From positions 3,038,001 through 3,102,000 of the forward strand of contig NZ_FNLM01000034.1 in assembly GCF_900105725.1 (NCBI RefSeq): a stretch of 64,000 nt of DNA. The letters run 5' to 3'. The translations under genes and the position numbers were made by a program. Of this stretch, positions 1 through 9,179 are shown piece by piece. The notes below the pieces were generated by a model, which made no database searches, was not told where the DNA came from, and saw only the letters and a list, made by a program, of their open reading frames with translations. Each line of letters starts with the position of its first letter. The stretch's first letter is position 1. The DNA comes from Gordonia westfalica (lineage in GTDB: Bacteria; Actinomycetota; Actinomycetes; Mycobacteriales; Mycobacteriaceae).

Positions 1-2043
1 GAAGCCCATGCCCACGGCCTTGGAGATGTCGCTCGTTCCGAGGTTCGAGGTGAAGATCAGCACGGTGTTCTTGAAGTCGACCGTACGACCCTGACCGTCG
101 GTGAGACGACCGTCCTCGAGGACCTGCAGCAGGGTGTTGTAGATCTCCGAGTGAGCCTTCTCGATCTCGTCGAACAGCACCACCGAGAACGGCTTGCGGC
201 GCACCTTCTCGGTGAGCTGGCCGCCCTCTTCGTAGCCGACGTAACCGGGAGGGGCACCGAACAGACGCGACGCGGTGAAGCGGTCGTGGAACTCGCCCAT
301 GTCGATCTGGATGAGCGCGTCGTCCTCGCCGAACAGGAAGTTGGCGAGCGCCTTGGAGAGCTCGGTCTTTCCGACACCGGACGGGCCGGCGAAGATGAAC
401 GAGCCCGACGGACGCTTCGGATCCTTCAGGCCGGCACGGGTACGGCGGATCGCCTTCGAGACGGCCTTGACGGCGTCCTCCTGGCCGATGATCCGCTTGT
501 GCAGCTCCTCCTCCATCCGGAGCAGACGGGTGGTCTCCTCCTCGGTGAGCTTGAACACCGGGATGCCGGTCCAGTTGCCCAGGACCTCGGCGATCTGCTC
601 GTCGTCGACCTCGGCCACGACGTCCATGTCACCACTGCGCCACTGCTTTTCGCGCTCGGCCCGCTCGGCGACCAGCTGCTTCTCCTTGTCGCGGAGGCTG
701 GCGGCCTTCTCGAAGTCCTGCGCGTCGATGGCGCTTTCCTTCTCCTTGCGCGCGTCGGCGATGCGGTCGTCGAACTCGCGCAGGTCTGGCGGCGCGGTCA
801 TCCGGCGGATGCGCATGCGCGCACCGGCCTCGTCGATGAGGTCGATCGCCTTGTCCGGCAGGAACCGGTCGTTGATGTAGCGATCGGCCAGCGTCGCGGC
901 AGCGACGAGTGCACCGTCGGTGATCGAGACGCGGTGGTGCGACTCGTAGCGATCACGCAGACCCTTGAGGATCTCGATGGTGTGCTCGACCGACGGCTCG
1001 CCGACCTGGACCGGCTGGAAACGACGCTCGAGAGCGGCGTCCTTCTCGATGTACTTGCGGTACTCGTCGAGGGTCGTCGCACCGATGGTCTGCAGCTCGC
1101 CACGGGCCAGCTTCGGCTTGAGGATGCTGGCGGCGTCGATCGCACCCTCGGCGGCACCTGCGCCGACGAGCGTGTGCAGCTCGTCGATGAACAGGATGAT
1201 GTCGCCGCGGGTGTTGATCTCCTTGAGGACCTTCTTCAGGCGTTCCTCGAAGTCACCGCGGTAGCGGCTGCCCGCGACCAGCGAACCGAGGTCGAGGGTG
1301 TAGAGCTGCTTGTCCTTGAGCGTCTCGGGGACCTGGCCGTTGACGATGGCCTGCGCCAGACCCTCGACGACGGCGGTCTTGCCGACGCCCGGCTCGCCGA
1401 TCAGCACCGGGTTGTTCTTGGTGCGGCGGCTCAGGACCTGCATGACCCGCTCGATTTCCTTCTCCCGGCCGATGACCGGGTCGAGTTTGCCCTCGGCGGC
1501 CGCGGCGGTCAGGTTACGACCGAACTGGTCGAGGACCAGCGAGGTCGACGGGGTGCCGGTCTCGCTGCTGCGACCGCCGGTGCCCGCCTCCTGCGGCTCC
1601 TTGCCCTGGTAACCGCTCAAAAGCTGGATGACCTGCTGGCGGACCCGGTTGAGGTCGGCGCCGAGCTTGACCAGGACCTGCGCGGCAACGCCTTCACCCT
1701 CGCGGATGAGGCCGAGCAGGATGTGCTCGGTGCCGATGTAGTTGTGGCCGAGCTGCAGGGCCTCGCGCAGCGAGAGCTCCAGCACCTTCTTGGCGCGCGG
1801 GGTGAACGGGATGTGTCCCGACGGCGCCTGCTGGCCCTGGCCGATGATTTCCTCGACCTGGCTGCGCACCCCTTCCAGGGAGATCCCGAGCGACTCGAGC
1901 GCCTTGGCGGCCACGCCCTCGCCCTCGTGGATGAGGCCGAGGAGGATGTGCTCGGTTCCGATGTAGTTGTGGTTGAGCATCCGCGCTTCTTCTTGGGCCA
2001 GAACCACAACCCGTCGCGCGCGGTCGGTGAACCGTTCGAACAT
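1..2043 (-). CDS. clpC: ATP-dependent Clp protease ATP-binding subunit ClpC (3' part outside window)
   Basis: AAA+ unfoldase that delivers substrates to the ClpP peptidase in the cytosol. The window holds 681 codons from the ATG; about 160 more would be expected. Visible in order: two Clp-N repeats (each with [13 protein letters not shown], about residues 25-40 and 100-115), the first ATPase domain with Walker A GEPGVGKT near residue 216, the UVR-type coiled middle region, and the second ATPase domain with Walker A GPSGVGKT near residue 552 and DEIEKAH. The reading frame runs off the window edge in the sequence GMGF. The start is fixed by the conserved [11 protein letters not shown] and by a GAGGGAGAAC ribosome binding site. 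A ClgR-box-like sequence lies about 220 bp upstream. Confidence 0.97.
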   Translation of the reverse strand, partial: MFERFTDRARRVVVLAQEEARMLNHNYIGTEHILLGLIHEGEGVAAKALESLGISLEGVRSQVEEIIGQGQQAPSGHIPFTPRAKKVLELSLREALQLGHNYIGTEHILLGLIREGEGVAAQVLVKLGADLNRVRQQVIQLLSGYQGKEPQEAGTGGRSSETGTPSTSLVLDQFGRNLTAAAAEGKLDPVIGREKEIERVMQVLSRRTKNNPVLIGEPGVGKTAVVEGLAQAIVNGQVPETLKDKQLYTLDLGSLVAGSRYRGDFEERLKKVLKEINTRGDIILFIDELHTLVGAGAAEGAIDAASILKPKLARGELQTIGATTLDEYRKYIEKDAALERRFQPVQVGEPSVEHTIEILKGLRDRYESHHRVSITDGALVAAATLADRYINDRFLPDKAIDLIDEAGARMRIRRMTAPPDLREFDDRIADARKEKESAIDAQDFEKAASLRDKEKQLVAERAEREKQWRSGDMDVVAEVDDEQIAEVLGNWTGIPVFKLTEEETTRLLRMEEELHKRIIGQEDAVKAVSKAIRRTRAGLKDPKRPSGSFIFAGPSGVGKTELSKALANFLFGEDDALIQIDMGEFHDRFTASRLFGAPPGYVGYEEGGQLTEKVRRKPFSVVLFDEIEKAHSEIYNTLLQVLEDGRLTDGQGRTVDFKNTVLIFTSNLGTSDISKAVGMGF

Positions 2044-2262
2044 TGTTCTCCCTCACATTGCTAGCGCCCCGGCCGCCGCGAGAACCACCTCGTGTGCCCT
2101 GGGGAGACACTCGGGGCGGATGGGCGACGACCAGCCTGCTTCTACTCTAGAGGTCGCCCTGGGTGCACCTGCAGTTAACGCCCGTGCAGAGTGCACGGAT
2201 CGACCGCGACGGCGGGGATGTGCACAGTACAACTGCGCAGGCCGGGGCGGTGTTCCCGGCCC

Positions 2263-2280
2263 GCTACGCCGAGAGCGAAC
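2263..2280. promoter_or_regulatory. possible ClgR box upstream of clpC
   Basis: The site reads GCTACGCCGAGAGCGAAC. As I remember the corynebacterial ClgR consensus (WNNWCGCYNANRGCGWWS), every constrained position fits except the first. ClgR activates clp genes in corynebacteria and mycobacteria. It lies in the 275-bp gap between clpC and the VOC gene, about 220 bp from the clpC start. The rest of this gap holds only the clpC promoter region, with no gene. This is an inference from a remembered consensus. Confidence 0.35.
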
Positions 2281-2318
2281 GGGCCGTCCGACCACCGGAA
2301 ATGCGGAAGGAACCGGGC

Positions 2319-3077
2319 TCAGGCGGACAGTATCGACAAGATGTTGCCCGACGGGTCGGTGAACCATGCGATGTCCGGCTCCCCCTCGCCACCGCGGACG
2401 ATGCCCCGCTCGTCGTGGGTGAAGGCGTCGTAGCGCAGGATCTCGACGCCCTTGCCGACGAGGTCGACGACCGTTTTCCCGAGGTCGTCCACGGCGATGT
2501 TGAGCACGGTGAACGTCGCCGGCCGATGATCGTCCTTCGGGTACACCATCACCGTCGTCTGACGGGTGACGCGGACGCCGGCGATGCCCATCGGATAGCG
2601 CAGGACCCGCATCCCGAGGACATCGCGGTAGAAGCGCTCGGCCTCGTCGAGGTCGCGGACCGCGAAGCCGCTGCACGTCGACGCCGGCGGCCCCATCCGG
2701 ATCTCCTCGGCGTCGGAGATCCAGATGATCTGGAACCAGTTGCCGTCGGGGTCGGTTGCCGTCCCGAAGAAGTTGCCGTCCCGCTCCTCGAGAGGGCTGA
2801 TCCACTCGGCGCCGAGGGTGTCGAGCCGCGCCGCCGTCGCCCGCGGGTCATCGACCTCGATGTTCGGGATCGTGCGAGCGCCGTCGCCGTTGGGGCCGGA
2901 CACATCGTCGCGTTTGTCGAACATGAGATAGAAGCCGTCGAGGTTGACGACCTGATAGCCGGTTCCGTCGTCGCCGGTGGTCTCGACCTTCGCCTCGAAC
3001 GCCGACGCGTACCAGTGCGCGAGGCGTGCGGGGTCGTCGCTGGACAAGAGCAGTGAGCCGATCGTTGCAGTAGCCAT
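2319..3077 (-). CDS. VOC family protein (glyoxalase/bleomycin-resistance fold), two domains
   Basis: A 252-aa protein made of two tandem vicinal-oxygen-chelate domains. The first (about 5-120) starts GSLLLSSDDPARLAHWY; the second (about 130-250) starts FAVRDLDEAERFYRDVLG and ends DPSGNILSIL. Such proteins are metal-dependent dioxygenases, glyoxalases or binding proteins, and the sequence does not fix the substrate. The ATG is preceded by a short gap to the divergent bet operon, so the two may share a 100-bp promoter region. Confidence 0.85.
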   Translation of the reverse strand: MATATIGSLLLSSDDPARLAHWYASAFEAKVETTGDDGTGYQVVNLDGFYLMFDKRDDVSGPNGDGARTIPNIEVDDPRATAARLDTLGAEWISPLEERDGNFFGTATDPDGNWFQIIWISDAEEIRMGPPASTCSGFAVRDLDEAERFYRDVLGMRVLRYPMGIAGVRVTRQTTVMVYPKDDHRPATFTVLNIAVDDLGKTVVDLVGKGVEILRYDAFTHDERGIVRGGEGEPDIAWFTDPSGNILSILSA

Positions 3078-3176
3078 ACCAATCCAGACCGGGTGGGGAC
3101 GACGAATTCATCGGTCAGCACCCGAGTCGGGCAATTCACCCGATCACTCGAAGTGGAAAGGCTAGCGTCGAACGTC

Positions 3177-5387
3177 ATGAGTGCCGACGAAAGTCCACAA
3201 GGCCCGTCCACTCCAGCGACCGCGGGCACCGGGGAGCCGCCACGACGCACGAGTTCGGTCAACCTGACCGTCTTCGTCGCGTCGGCCGCCATCGTGCTCG
3301 CCTTCGCGATCTGGGCGCTCGCCGCGCCGGAAGCGGCGGAGACGGTGATCAGCGAGGTCCGCGACTTCATCACCCGCTGGTTCGGCTGGTGGTACTTCAT
3401 CCTCGCCACCGCGATCGTCGGCCTCGTCGTCTTCCTCGGGGTGAGCAAGTACGGCCGCTACCGGCTGGGTCCGGAGGAGTCCCGTCCCGAGTACAGCCTG
3501 TTCACGTGGACGTCGATGTTGTTCGCGGCCGGCATCGGCATCGACCTGATGTTCTTCTCGGTCGCCGAACCGGTCACCCACTTCCTCAACCCGCCGACTG
3601 GTGCGGCGGAGACCAACGCCGCCGCACGTGAGGCCGTGACCTGGACCGTCTTCCACTACGGCATCACCGGCTGGGCGATGTACGCCCTGATGGGCGGTGC
3701 CCTGGCCTATTTCGCGTTCCGGCACAATCTGCCGCTGACCATCCGCGCGGCGCTGTACCCGATCTTCGGCAAGCGGGTCGAGGGACGGTGGGGCGACGCG
3801 ATCGACGTCGCCGCCGTGCTCGGCACGATCTTCGGCATCGCGACATCGCTGGGAATCGGCGTGGTGCAGTTGAACTTCGGGCTCAACGAGATCTTCGGCA
3901 TCGAACAGGGCAAGGCGGCCCAGATCGGTCTGATCGCACTGTCGGTGGTCATCGCCACCGCGTCGGCGACATCCGGTGTGGACAAGGGAATTCGCCGGCT
4001 CTCGGAGATCAACGTGATCCTCGCGATCGCGATGCTCATCTACATCACGGTCGCCAAGGACGCCGACTTCCTGCTCAACGGCCTGGTCCAGAATGCGGGC
4101 GACTACGTGTCCACGTTCGCCGACCGCACCCTCGACACCTTCGCGTGGGATCAGGTGAATCCGCCGCCCGGCAACGACGCCCGCGCCTTCGTCGACGGCT
4201 GGACGCTGTTCTTCTGGGCGTGGTGGGTCGCCTGGGCACCGTTCGTCGGCCTGTTCCTGGCCCGCATCTCTCGCGGACGGACGTTGCGGCAGTTCGTCTT
4301 CGGCGTCCTCGTGGTCCCGTTCAGCTTCATCCTGGTGTGGATCTCGATCTTCGGGAACAGCGCCCTGGCCGTCGCCCGCGGTGACCAGGAATTCGCCGAG
4401 ACCACCGCGTCCACACCGGAAGCCGGCTTCTACTCGTTGCTCGAGCAGTATCCGGGCGCGACGCTGCTGATCGGGATCGCGACCATCACCGGCCTGCTGT
4501 TCTACGTGACGAGCGCCGACTCGGGTTCGCTGGTGATGGGCAACTTCACCAGCCGCCTCGCCGATCCGATGGCCGATTGCCAACGCTCCCTTCGTATCTT
4601 CTGGTCGGTGGCCATCGGCCTCCTGACACTGTCGATGTTGTTCGCCGGCGGCGGCGACGGGTCGATCCTGACCCTGCAGGCGGCGACCGTCATCATGGGC
4701 CTGCCGTTCTCGTTCGTCCTCGGCCTGATCGGGGTGTCGCTGCTGCGCGCGGTGCGCAACGAGTCGTACAAGCTCGACAGCTTCCGCCACACCCTGCCGA
4801 AGGTCATCGCGGTCGGCCGCGGTCCCACCGAGCAGGCCAGCTGGCGACAACGCCTGGTGGGAACCCTCCGCTTCCCCGGTCGTGTCGCGACCCGCAGGTA
4901 CATCACCGCGACGGTTCTCCCGGCGATGCACGAGGTCGCCGAGCAGTTCGGCCGGGAAGGCATCTCGGCGACGGTCGACGAGTCGGCCGCCAACGAGGGT
5001 CTGCCGTCACCGCGCCTCATCGTCCAACTGGCCGACGTCCCGGCCTTCGAGTACTGCGTGTGGCCGGTCTCCGCGCCGACGCCCACCTACGCGGTCCGCT
5101 CGCAGCGCTCCGACGACCGGTACTTCCGGTGCGAGGTGTACCTGACCGAGGGCTCGCAGGGATATTCGCTGTCGGGGTACAACCGCGAACAGATCATCGG
5201 CGACATCCTCGACCAGTACGAACGGCATCTGGGCTACCTCCATCTGCGTGACTCGGCCGCCGATCACCACGACCACACCGACAGCAGCGACTTCACCGGC
5301 GACACCACCTCCGTGTCCGACGACGTCGGTACTGTCGCAGAGGCGGACATACCCGACACCGACCCGGAAGGGGCGCCTGCTCCATGA
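3177..5387 (+). CDS. betT: BCCT family choline/glycine betaine transporter
   Basis: Membrane importer of choline or glycine betaine, 736 aa from the ATG chosen here. The BCCT core has about 12 membrane segments and the family marks GIGIDLMFFSVAEPVTHF (third-helix region) and WWVAWAPFVGLFLARISRG (around helix 8). GIGIDLM is the form seen in proton-coupled BetT rather than sodium-coupled BetP. A long soluble C-terminal domain (about residues 580-710) resembles that of BetT. An upstream in-frame start at 3093 exists, but the ATG at 3177 has a GGAAAGG-type site and begins a normal polar N-terminus. First gene of the choline oxidation operon; it overlaps the next gene by 4 bp (ATGA). Confidence 0.9.
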   Translation: MSADESPQGPSTPATAGTGEPPRRTSSVNLTVFVASAAIVLAFAIWALAAPEAAETVISEVRDFITRWFGWWYFILATAIVGLVVFLGVSKYGRYRLGPEESRPEYSLFTWTSMLFAAGIGIDLMFFSVAEPVTHFLNPPTGAAETNAAAREAVTWTVFHYGITGWAMYALMGGALAYFAFRHNLPLTIRAALYPIFGKRVEGRWGDAIDVAAVLGTIFGIATSLGIGVVQLNFGLNEIFGIEQGKAAQIGLIALSVVIATASATSGVDKGIRRLSEINVILAIAMLIYITVAKDADFLLNGLVQNAGDYVSTFADRTLDTFAWDQVNPPPGNDARAFVDGWTLFFWAWWVAWAPFVGLFLARISRGRTLRQFVFGVLVVPFSFILVWISIFGNSALAVARGDQEFAETTASTPEAGFYSLLEQYPGATLLIGIATITGLLFYVTSADSGSLVMGNFTSRLADPMADCQRSLRIFWSVAIGLLTLSMLFAGGGDGSILTLQAATVIMGLPFSFVLGLIGVSLLRAVRNESYKLDSFRHTLPKVIAVGRGPTEQASWRQRLVGTLRFPGRVATRRYITATVLPAMHEVAEQFGREGISATVDESAANEGLPSPRLIVQLADVPAFEYCVWPVSAPTPTYAVRSQRSDDRYFRCEVYLTEGSQGYSLSGYNREQIIGDILDQYERHLGYLHLRDSAADHHDHTDSSDFTGDTTSVSDDVGTVAEADIPDTDPEGAPAP

Positions 5388-6898
5388 GCAATACTCTGTA
5401 CATCGACGGCAAGTGGTGTGCCGCGGGTTCCGGAAAGACCCGCGAGATACGCTGCCCCGCAGACAATTCGGTGGTGGGCGTGGTAGCCGAGGCCTCCGCG
5501 GAGGACACCGAGGCGGCCATCGCCGCGGCGCGCCGGGCGTTCGACGACGGCCGCTGGAGTGCGACACCCGCCGCCGAGCGCGGAGATCTGCTCCTGCGCG
5601 TCGCCGACGACATCGATGCCCGCCGAGACGAATTCGTCCGCGCCGAGACCCTCGACACCGGCAAGCGGCCCTACGAGTCCGACATCGACATGACCGACAT
5701 CGCCAACTGCTTCCGCTATTTCGGCAAACTCGCCGCGCAGGATGCGGGCCGGGTCGTCGACACCGGATCGCCCGATGCCGACTCGCGCATCGTCTACGAA
5801 CCGGTCGGCGTCTGCGGCCTCATCACGCCGTGGAACTACCCGCTGCTGCAGGCGGCGTGGAAGGTGGCGCCCGCCCTCGCCGCCGGCAACACCTTCGTCC
5901 TCAAACCGGCCGAACTGACGCCGCACACCTCGATCCTTCTCCTGGAAGTCCTTGACGGACTGGACCTCCCGGCAGGGGTCGCGAACCTCGTGCTCGGCGC
6001 CGGAGCAGACGCCGGGGCGCCGCTGTCGTCGCATCCCGACGTCGACCTGGTGTCGTTCACCGGCGGACTGGTGACCGGACGCGTCATCGCCCGCGAGGCC
6101 GCGGCGACGGTGAAGAAGGTGGCCCTCGAACTCGGCGGCAAGAACCCCAACGTGGTGTTCGCCGACGCCTGCGCCACCGAGGATCTGCTCGCGGCCGCGG
6201 TGGACAACGCACTCAACGCGGCGTTCCTGCATTCGGGCCAGGTCTGTTCGGCCGGCGCACGGCTCATCGTCGAGGAGTCGGCACACGACCGGTTCGTCGA
6301 CGAACTGGTCCGACGCGCCGAGGAGATCCGGCTCGGACTGCCGTACTCCGAGGGCACCGAGACCGGACCGCTGATCTCCGAAGCCCACCGCGACAAGGTG
6401 CACGCCTACGTCGAACAGGCGCGTGCCGACGGCGCCGTGATCCGCACCGGAGGAGCCTTCGCCACCGGCGACCGGGGATCGGGGAAGCTCGACGACGGCT
6501 GGTTCTATCTGCCCACCGTCATCGACCGCGCCGACCGTTCGATGGCCTGCGTGCACGACGAGGCCTTCGGTCCCACCGTCACGGTCGAGACCTTCACCAC
6601 CGAGGACGAGGCGGTGACCCTGGCCAACGACACCGTCTACGGGCTCGCCGGAGCGGTGTGGTCGGCCGACGCCGCCCGCGCACGTCGCATCGCCGGCCGC
6701 ATCCGCGCAGGCACGGTGTGGGTCAACGACTTCGGGCCCTACCTGCCCGAGGCCGAGTGGGGCGGCTACGGCCAGTCCGGCTTCGGTCGCGAGCTCGGGC
6801 CGTCGGGCCTGGCCGAATACCGCGAGGCCAAACACGTCTACGAAAATCTCCGGCCGGGCGTGACCGGCTGGTTCGAAGATCGGAAGGGGCAGCAGTGA
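5384..6898 (+). CDS. betB: betaine aldehyde dehydrogenase
   Basis: NAD(P)-dependent aldehyde dehydrogenase of 504 aa, expected to oxidise betaine aldehyde to glycine betaine. The catalytic set is complete: Asn in TPWNYP (about residue 151), Glu in LELGGKN (about 249) and the nucleophilic Cys in GQVCSAG (about 288). Its place between a choline transporter and a GMC oxidoreductase supports the betaine assignment over other aldehyde dehydrogenases. The ATG overlaps the betT stop by 4 bp and its own TGA overlaps the next GTG, so translation is probably coupled. Confidence 0.88.
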   Translation: MSNTLYIDGKWCAAGSGKTREIRCPADNSVVGVVAEASAEDTEAAIAAARRAFDDGRWSATPAAERGDLLLRVADDIDARRDEFVRAETLDTGKRPYESDIDMTDIANCFRYFGKLAAQDAGRVVDTGSPDADSRIVYEPVGVCGLITPWNYPLLQAAWKVAPALAAGNTFVLKPAELTPHTSILLLEVLDGLDLPAGVANLVLGAGADAGAPLSSHPDVDLVSFTGGLVTGRVIAREAAATVKKVALELGGKNPNVVFADACATEDLLAAAVDNALNAAFLHSGQVCSAGARLIVEESAHDRFVDELVRRAEEIRLGLPYSEGTETGPLISEAHRDKVHAYVEQARADGAVIRTGGAFATGDRGSGKLDDGWFYLPTVIDRADRSMACVHDEAFGPTVTVETFTTEDEAVTLANDTVYGLAGAVWSADAARARRIAGRIRAGTVWVNDFGPYLPEAEWGGYGQSGFGRELGPSGLAEYREAKHVYENLRPGVTGWFEDRKGQQ

Positions 6899-8472
6899 GC
6901 GAGACCGGTACCGAGACCTACGACTATGTGGTGGTCGGAGGCGGTTCGGCGGGCGCGGCCGTGGCGTCCCGGTTGTCCGAGGACCCGTCGGTCACGGTGT
7001 GCCTGCTGGAAGCCGGCCCCTCCGACGTCGGGGACGACGCGATCCTGCGGCTCGACCGCTGGATGGAGCTGCTCGAATCCGGTTACGACTGGGACTATCC
7101 CATCGAGCCGCAGGCGAACGGCAACGACTTCATGCGGCACGCGCGTGCGAAAGTGCTGGGCGGCTGCAGCTCCCACAACAGCTGCATCGCCTTCTGGGCG
7201 CCGCGGGAGGACCTCGATTCCTGGGAGCGCGATTTCGGTTGCGCGGGCTGGGGTTCGGAGGAGTTGTACCGCCTCTACCCGCAGATCGAGACCAACGACG
7301 CCCCCGGCGATCATCACGGCCGCAGCGGACCCGTCCACATCATGACGGTGCCGCCGAACGACCCGTGCGGTGTCGCCGTACTCGACGCCTGCGAGGCGGT
7401 CGGCATCCCGCGAACGGAGTTCAACAGCGGCAAGACGGTCGTCAACGGCGCCAACTTCTTCCAGATCAACCGCCGCCCCGACGGGGTCCGCGCGTCGTCG
7501 TCGGTGAGTTACCTGCACCCGCACCTCGAGCGCCCGAACCTCACGATCCGCACCGGCTCCTGGGCCAAGCGCATCGTCATCGAGAAGGTCGACGGCGAGC
7601 TGCGGGCCGTCGGCGTCGACATCACCGACAACGCCTTCGGTCGCACCACCAGGATCGGCGCCGGACGCGAGGTGATCGTGTCCGCGGGCGCCATCGACAC
7701 CCCGAAGCTGTTGATGCTCTCCGGGATCGGGCCTGCCGATGATCTGCGTGAGCACGAACTCGACCTCCTCGTCGACTCCCCCGGCGTCGGCGAACACCTC
7801 CAGGATCACCCGGAGGGTGTCATCGGGTTCGAGACGAAGAAGCCGATGACGCAGGAGTCGACGCAATGGTGGGAGGCCGGGATCTTCACCACCGTCGATG
7901 ACGGACTCGACCGGCCGGACCTGATGATGCATTACGGCAGCGTGCCTTTCGACATGCACACGCTGCGCCAGGGATACCCGACGAGTGACAATACGTTCTG
8001 CCTCACCCCCAACGTCACCCACGCACGGTCGCGCGGCACGGTGAAGCTGCGCTCCCGCGACTTCCGCGACAAGCCGCGTGTCGACCCACGGTATTTCACC
8101 GATGACGAGGGTTACGACATGCGGATCATGATGGCGGGCCTGCGCAAGGCACGGGAGATCGCGTCCGCCGCACCGCTGCAGGAATGGGTTGCGCGCGAAC
8201 TCTATCCGGGACCGGACACCACCAGCGACGACGAGCTCGCCGATTACATCCGACGCACCCACAACACCGTCTACCACCCGGTGGGCACGGTACGGATGGG
8301 ACCGCCCGACGACGAGATGTCGCCGCTCGACCCCGAACTGCGGGTCAAGGGTGTCGCCGGACTACGCGTCGCCGATGCGTCGGTCTTCCCCGAACACACC
8401 ACGGTGAACCCGAACATCACCGTGATGCTCGTCGGGGAACGGTGCGCGGAGATGGTCGCCGCCGACAGTTGA
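6895..8472 (+). CDS. betA: GMC family choline dehydrogenase/oxidoreductase
   Basis: FAD-dependent glucose-methanol-choline oxidoreductase, 525 aa, expected to oxidise choline to betaine aldehyde. The N-terminal dinucleotide-binding motif VVGGGSAGAAVASRL starts near residue 12, the GMC signature KVLGGCSSHNS follows, and the C-terminal active-site region has YHPVGTVRMG and TTVNPNITVMLVGER. The GTG start overlaps the betB stop by 4 bp; a longer frame extends upstream inside betB but lacks GMC similarity. Third gene of the operon; the substrate is inferred from betT and betB. Confidence 0.85.
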   Translation: MSETGTETYDYVVVGGGSAGAAVASRLSEDPSVTVCLLEAGPSDVGDDAILRLDRWMELLESGYDWDYPIEPQANGNDFMRHARAKVLGGCSSHNSCIAFWAPREDLDSWERDFGCAGWGSEELYRLYPQIETNDAPGDHHGRSGPVHIMTVPPNDPCGVAVLDACEAVGIPRTEFNSGKTVVNGANFFQINRRPDGVRASSSVSYLHPHLERPNLTIRTGSWAKRIVIEKVDGELRAVGVDITDNAFGRTTRIGAGREVIVSAGAIDTPKLLMLSGIGPADDLREHELDLLVDSPGVGEHLQDHPEGVIGFETKKPMTQESTQWWEAGIFTTVDDGLDRPDLMMHYGSVPFDMHTLRQGYPTSDNTFCLTPNVTHARSRGTVKLRSRDFRDKPRVDPRYFTDDEGYDMRIMMAGLRKAREIASAAPLQEWVARELYPGPDTTSDDELADYIRRTHNTVYHPVGTVRMGPPDDEMSPLDPELRVKGVAGLRVADASVFPEHTTVNPNITVMLVGERCAEMVAADS

Positions 8473-8507
8473 CACCGCGGACAGGTGACACCGCGGGCGG
8501 TCGGCCG

Positions 8508-9110
8508 CTAGGTCCGGAAGGCGTCGACGATGCGGTCGAGAACCGCGGCGACCTCCGCGGTCGCCGCTTCTCGGTCCTCTGCCGCGGCGACGTACAGCGC
8601 CGCCTCGTCGAGCGCGCCGATCGCGACGTGGGCGAGGGGCCGGGTCGGTTGGTCGACGGCCTGGCCGGCGGCGATCGCCGCCCGGATCAGTCCTTCGACC
8701 AGGGCGAAACCGAACTCCTCACCGCGGGCACGCCATTGCGCCCAGCCGAGGACGGACGGCGCTTCGACGAGGGTGATCCGATGCACCGAGGGCTCGGTGC
8801 AGAGTTCGAGGAACAGTCGCATGCCCGACTTCAGGGCGGCGATCGGGTCCTCGGCGGCGAGCGCGCCGGCCGCCTCGGCGATCTGGGCGACCACGTCCTG
8901 TTCGACCGCGTCGTAGACGGCCGTGAACAGGCCCTTCTTGTCGTCGAACTGGTGGTAGAGCGCGCCCCGGGTCACGCCCGCCTCGTCGACGATCTCCTGG
9001 GTTCCGACTTCGGCGAAGCCGCGTTCCCCGAATAGCTTGCGACCTGCGGCGACGAGCGCCGCGCGGGTCGCTGCGGTGCGTTCGGCCTGGGTCCGACGGT
9101 TGACTTTCAT
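8508..9110 (-). CDS. TetR/AcrR family transcriptional regulator
   Basis: A 200-aa repressor-type protein. The N-terminal helix-turn-helix (about residues 8-55) has the classic pattern EIVDEAGVTRGALYHQFDDK; the rest is a helical ligand domain. It converges with betA and diverges from the alpha/beta hydrolase gene at 9180, so its natural target is the shared 69-bp intergenic region and the hydrolase rather than the choline operon. The ATG at 9110 is the only good start. Confidence 0.9.
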   Translation of the reverse strand: MKVNRRTQAERTAATRAALVAAGRKLFGERGFAEVGTQEIVDEAGVTRGALYHQFDDKKGLFTAVYDAVEQDVVAQIAEAAGALAAEDPIAALKSGMRLFLELCTEPSVHRITLVEAPSVLGWAQWRARGEEFGFALVEGLIRAAIAAGQAVDQPTRPLAHVAIGALDEAALYVAAAEDREAATAEVAAVLDRIVDAFRT

Positions 9111-9151
9111 ACAGTCTGCACGTAACTTTCATACTCAGTGTTCGTAAGTTA
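9103..9151. promoter_or_regulatory. candidate operator between TetR gene and hydrolase gene
   Basis: ACTTTCATAC occurs twice as a direct repeat (9103-9112 and 9125-9134, 22 bp apart), and TAACTT at 9123 faces AAGTTA at 9146. The region covers the TetR start and the divergent hydrolase promoter, as autoregulated TetR operators usually do. Binding is inferred. Confidence 0.45.
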
Positions 9152-9179
9152 TCCGAGTCTACGAGAAGCGGACCTCGCC

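Noticed and set aside
151..2064. 637-aa open frame on the plus strand
   Set aside because: Exact antisense of clpC; the minus strand gives the conserved ClpC protein and the plus frame has no family pattern.
8508..9110. BetI, repressor of the choline operon
   Set aside because: Orientation and operator-like repeats tie this TetR gene to the divergent hydrolase; nothing links it to the betT promoter.
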